A stretch of 8,075 bases of DNA from Lachnospiraceae bacterium. GTDB lineage: Bacteria; Bacillota; Clostridia; Lachnospirales; Lachnospiraceae. The notes beneath the pieces were generated by a model. That model saw nothing but the letters and a program-made list of their open reading frames with translations. It was not told the DNA's origin and made no database searches. The position numbers were made by a program, and so were the translations under genes. Of this stretch, positions 6,240 through 8,075 are shown piece by piece. Location of the stretch: the NCBI GenBank assembly GCA_017958585.1, contig JAGDCK010000018.1, positions 1-8,075 of the forward strand, given 5' to 3'. Numbering within the stretch: the first letter of the stretch is position 1; every line of letters starts with the position of its first letter.

Positions 6240-6386
6240 ACTTTATAGAAAATTGCTTCGCATTCCTATAAAGTAAAAAGCGCTCCGCTATGGATGCGCA
6301 CTCTGCCCACATCGCACTTCGTGCGAGAGTATCATGTTGACTGTCGTCAACCGCGCTCGGCGCGAGCATGTCGCAAGCGACATGCT
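6235..6386. repeat. Cluster of six consecutive short hairpins (palindromic intergenic element)
   Basis: Nearly the whole stretch folds. (1) 6235-6248 with 6266-6279: 14 bp, perfect, 17-base loop. (2) 6280-6286 with 6292-6299: GCGCTCC against GGATGCGC, one bulged T. (3) 6312-6317 with 6321-6326: TCGCAC, loop TTC. (4) 6336-6341 with 6346-6351: GTTGAC, loop TGTC. (5) 6352-6356 with 6360-6364: CGCGC, loop TCG. (6) 6365-6373 with 6378-6386: 9 bp, loop CAAG, then a T-rich stretch. No convincing gene lies here. The hairpins differ in sequence, so it is neither a CRISPR array nor a simple tandem repeat. It may be a REP/MITE-like palindromic element or a structured RNA. Confidence 0.7.
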
Positions 6387-6397
6387 TTCTTGTTGTT
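6365..6397 (+). terminator. Possible terminator: last hairpin of the cluster plus T-rich tail
   Basis: The 9-bp stem AGCATGTCG/CGACATGCT with loop CAAG is followed by TTTCTTGTTGTT. The tail is interrupted by C and G, so this is a weak call. It could shield the copper promoter from readthrough. Confidence 0.35.
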
Positions 6398-6424
6398 GAC
6401 AAATACCCCTCGGGGGTATATATT
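6396..6424 (+). promoter_or_regulatory. Promoter of the csoR-copA operon
   Basis: TTGACA (6396-6401) and TATATT (6419-6424, one mismatch) are 17 bases apart. The expected start is near 6431, giving a leader of about 60 bases before csoR. A CsoR-type operator fills the spacer. Confidence 0.85.
6403..6419. promoter_or_regulatory. CsoR-type operator 1, inside the promoter spacer
   Basis: ATACCCC (6403-6409), TCG, GGGGTAT (6413-6419): perfect 7-bp arms of the C-run/G-run dyad type bound by CsoR-family repressors. It lies between -35 and -10, so bound repressor should exclude RNA polymerase and copper should relieve this. Confidence 0.85.
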
Positions 6425-6437
6425 GTCTTTTGGAAAG

Positions 6438-6454
6438 ATACCCCGGTGGGGTAT
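6438..6454. promoter_or_regulatory. CsoR-type operator 2, just downstream of the start site
   Basis: ATACCCC (6438-6444), GGT, GGGGTAT (6448-6454): arms identical to operator 1, different 3-base centre. Centre-to-centre distance is 35 bases. It falls within the early transcribed region, about +8 to +24. Confidence 0.82.
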
Positions 6455-6491
6455 GCATATAAAATGTTTTACGAAAGACTGAGGATTTATT

Positions 6492-6809
6492 ATGACAGAT
6501 ATAAATAATTGCTGCTGCGCAGACGGAAGAGATATGCACAGAAAGAGAACGGATGAGGAACAGAAAGCGCTTATCACCAGATTAAAAAAGATCGAGGGTC
6601 AGATAAGAGGTGTTGAGAAAATGGTGGAGGAGAATAAATACTGTCCCGATATCCTGATTCAGGTATCCGCCATCACAAACGCTTTAAACTCATTTAACAA
6701 GGTTTTGCTTTCCTGCCACATAAAGGGATGCGTTGCTCCCGATATCAAAAACGGCAAGGATGAGACCATAGATGAACTCTGTGCTGTTTTGCAGAAACTT
6801 ATGAGATAA
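6492..6809 (+). CDS. csoR: CsoR copper-sensing repressor
   Basis: This 105-residue all-helical repressor belongs to the CsoR/RcnR/FrmR (DUF156) family. Family members bind operator DNA as tetramers and release it on binding Cu(I). The metal fingerprint is complete: C51 (KYCPDIL), H76 and C80 (CHIKGC). This Cys-His-Cys set is the copper type and differs from nickel RcnR. The DNA-contacting helix RLKKIEGQIRGVEKM (30-44) is typical. Odd points are the N-terminal Cys triplet (7-9) in a short tail before the conserved core, and an additional Cys75 beside H76. The start ATG 6492 has GAGGA (6481-6485) 6-7 bases upstream; a second ATG at 6534 would drop the Cys tail but has a poorer ribosome binding site. 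Two CsoR-type operators lie directly upstream, implying autoregulation, and copA follows after 42 bases in the same operon. Confidence 0.95.
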   Translation: MTDINNCCCADGRDMHRKRTDEEQKALITRLKKIEGQIRGVEKMVEENKYCPDILIQVSAITNALNSFNKVLLSCHIKGCVAPDIKNGKDETIDELCAVLQKLMR

Positions 6810-6851
6810 ATGCTTTATTTTTATCGGGAAAGATCTGAAAAGAGGTATTAA

Positions 6852-8075
6852 ATGAAAGAATATGCTGTTACCGGAATGACCTGCGCCGCCTGCCAGGCTC
6901 ATGTGGAAAAGGCGGTATGCAAGGTAAAAGATGTAAAAAATGTGAATGTGTCTCTTTTGACCAATTCCATGACGGTGGAGGGAGATGTCTCCCCTGAAGA
7001 CATTATAAAGGCCGTTGAGGAAGCGGGATACGGAGCAAGACTCCAGATGCCTGAAAAAAAGGACTCATCCTACGAAGCAAAGATAAATATGAGGGAGGAA
7101 ACCTTAAAGGATAAAGAGACTCCAAAGCTTTTAAAGAGACTTATAAGCTCAGCGGTCTGGCTTGTGATACTTATGTACATAACCATGGGGCACAATATGC
7201 TGGGGTGGCCCGTGCCTTTCTTTTTTGAGCATAATCACCTGGGACTTTCCTTTACCCAGGCTTTGATCGCACTCACTGTTATGTACATAAACAGGGCTTT
7301 CTTTATATCAGGCTTTAAGAGCCTTAAAAACCTGAGTCCCAACATGGATACTCTGGTGGCCTTAGGCTCAAGCGTATCCTTTGGATGGTCTCTGTACATT
7401 GTATACAAGATGACTTTCCTCGTTACCACAGGTACGCCAAATGAGGATATCATGGATATTTATCATAACGGCCTTTATTTTGAGGCGGCTGCCATGATAC
7501 CTGCCCTTATAACCGTGGGAAAGACTCTGGAAGCCTATTCAAAGGGAAGGACCACGGATGCATTAAAAAACCTTATGAAGATGGCACCAAGAACCGCCGT
7601 CGTGCTTAATGGTGAGGTAGAGACTGTTGTCCCCATAGATGAAGTCAAAGTGGGTGATATCTTTGTTGTAAGACCCGGGGAATCCATTCCCGCAGACGGC
7701 GAGATAATAAGCGGTGAGGCAGCTGTGGACGAGTCGGCACTTACGGGAGAATCCATTCCCGTGGATAAGACTGTGGGAGACAGGGTTTCTGCAGCCACCA
7801 TAAACAGCTCCGGATTTTTCAAGGCAAGGACACTTAAGGTGGGCGAGGATACCACCTTTTCGCAGATCATAGAGATGGTATCTGCTTCAGCTGCGTCAAA
7901 AGCTCCCATTGCAAGGATAGCCGACAGGGTTTCAGCTGTATTTGTACCGGCGGTCATTGTGATCGCGATTTTGGTATGTATCACCTGGGTTTTAGTTGGG
8001 GCTGACTTTGCTGATGCCTTAGAGAGAGCAATCGCGGTCCTTGTGATTTCATGCCCCTGCGCTCTCGGACTTGCA
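6852..8075 (+). CDS. copA: CopA-type copper-exporting P1B ATPase, N-terminal 408 residues
   Basis: The frame is open from ATG 6852 to the last base with no stop, so the gene is cut by the window edge. P1B-1 ATPases pump Cu(I) out of the cytosol using ATP. Residues 1-68 are one heavy-metal-associated domain with GMTCAAC (C11, C14). Hydrophobic helices follow at about 97-113, 130-153, 166-188 and 208-226. The actuator domain has DESALTGES with TGES at 298-301. After a fifth helix (about 365-388) comes SCPCALGLA with the transmembrane copper-site Cys 401 and 403, where the window stops. The phosphorylation DKTGT motif and ATP-binding domain must lie beyond. AGAGG (6841-6845) is 6 bases upstream of the ATG. 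Position behind csoR and its operators supports copper rather than cadmium or zinc, as does CPC. No separate copZ lies between csoR and copA. Confidence 0.96.
   Translation, partial: MKEYAVTGMTCAACQAHVEKAVCKVKDVKNVNVSLLTNSMTVEGDVSPEDIIKAVEEAGYGARLQMPEKKDSSYEAKINMREETLKDKETPKLLKRLISSAVWLVILMYITMGHNMLGWPVPFFFEHNHLGLSFTQALIALTVMYINRAFFISGFKSLKNLSPNMDTLVALGSSVSFGWSLYIVYKMTFLVTTGTPNEDIMDIYHNGLYFEAAAMIPALITVGKTLEAYSKGRTTDALKNLMKMAPRTAVVLNGEVETVVPIDEVKVGDIFVVRPGESIPADGEIISGEAAVDESALTGESIPVDKTVGDRVSAATINSSGFFKARTLKVGEDTTFSQIIEMVSASAASKAPIARIADRVSAVFVPAVIVIAILVCITWVLVGADFADALERAIAVLVISCPCALGLA

Noticed and set aside
6235..6386. CRISPR array
   Set aside because: The hairpins differ in sequence and length and there are no regular spacers.
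6294..6482. 62-codon + strand open frame upstream of csoR
   Set aside because: It runs through the hairpin cluster, the csoR promoter and both operators, has no ribosome binding site, and its protein resembles nothing. The overlapping minus-strand frames at 6288-6577 fail for the same reasons.
7535..7984. 149-codon minus-strand open frame
   Set aside because: Antisense to the copA actuator region. The low-complexity Ser/Thr/Ala composition is what the reverse of such codons gives.

Overview
The window suggests an obligately or largely anaerobic Gram-positive member of the Clostridia, most likely Lachnospiraceae. The basis is the moderate GC content, strong GGAGG ribosome binding sites, consensus TTGACA/TATAAT promoters, a rubrerythrin plus desulfoferrodoxin operon, and the general look of the proteins. 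The genus cannot be named from the sequence alone. Every gene I accept reads on the + strand.

Layout: (1) 1-2078 holds the 3' part of a PgeF/YfiH-type laccase-domain protein, then a membrane protein fused to a spermidine-synthase-like methyltransferase domain that starts at TTG. The two are probably one transcript. (2) 2136-3339 is a self-contained oxidative-stress operon: a perfect-consensus promoter with two possible operators, a rubrerythrin carrying a rubredoxin-like domain at each end, a class I desulfoferrodoxin (superoxide reductase), and a strong intrinsic terminator. Superoxide reductase makes peroxide and rubrerythrin reduces it to water, so the pair forms one detoxification route. 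(3) 3399-3848 encodes a small hotdog-fold thioesterase whose usual catalytic Asp is Asn. (4) 4025-6187 encodes a PAS / degenerate GGDEF / intact EAL / C-terminal PAS-like protein, expected to act as a cyclic-di-GMP phosphodiesterase. It is followed by a terminator. (5) 6235-6386 is a non-coding stretch packed with six consecutive short hairpins. (6) 6396 to the window end is a copper-efflux operon: a consensus promoter with two identical-arm CsoR-type operators, csoR, and the first 408 codons of a CopA-type P1B ATPase cut off by the window edge right after its CPC motif.

I see no previously undescribed multi-gene system here. The unusual points are local: the double operator arrangement at the rubrerythrin promoter, the two-rubredoxin rubrerythrin, the Asp-to-Asn thioesterase, the hairpin cluster, the paired CsoR operators, and the Cys-rich N-terminus of CsoR.
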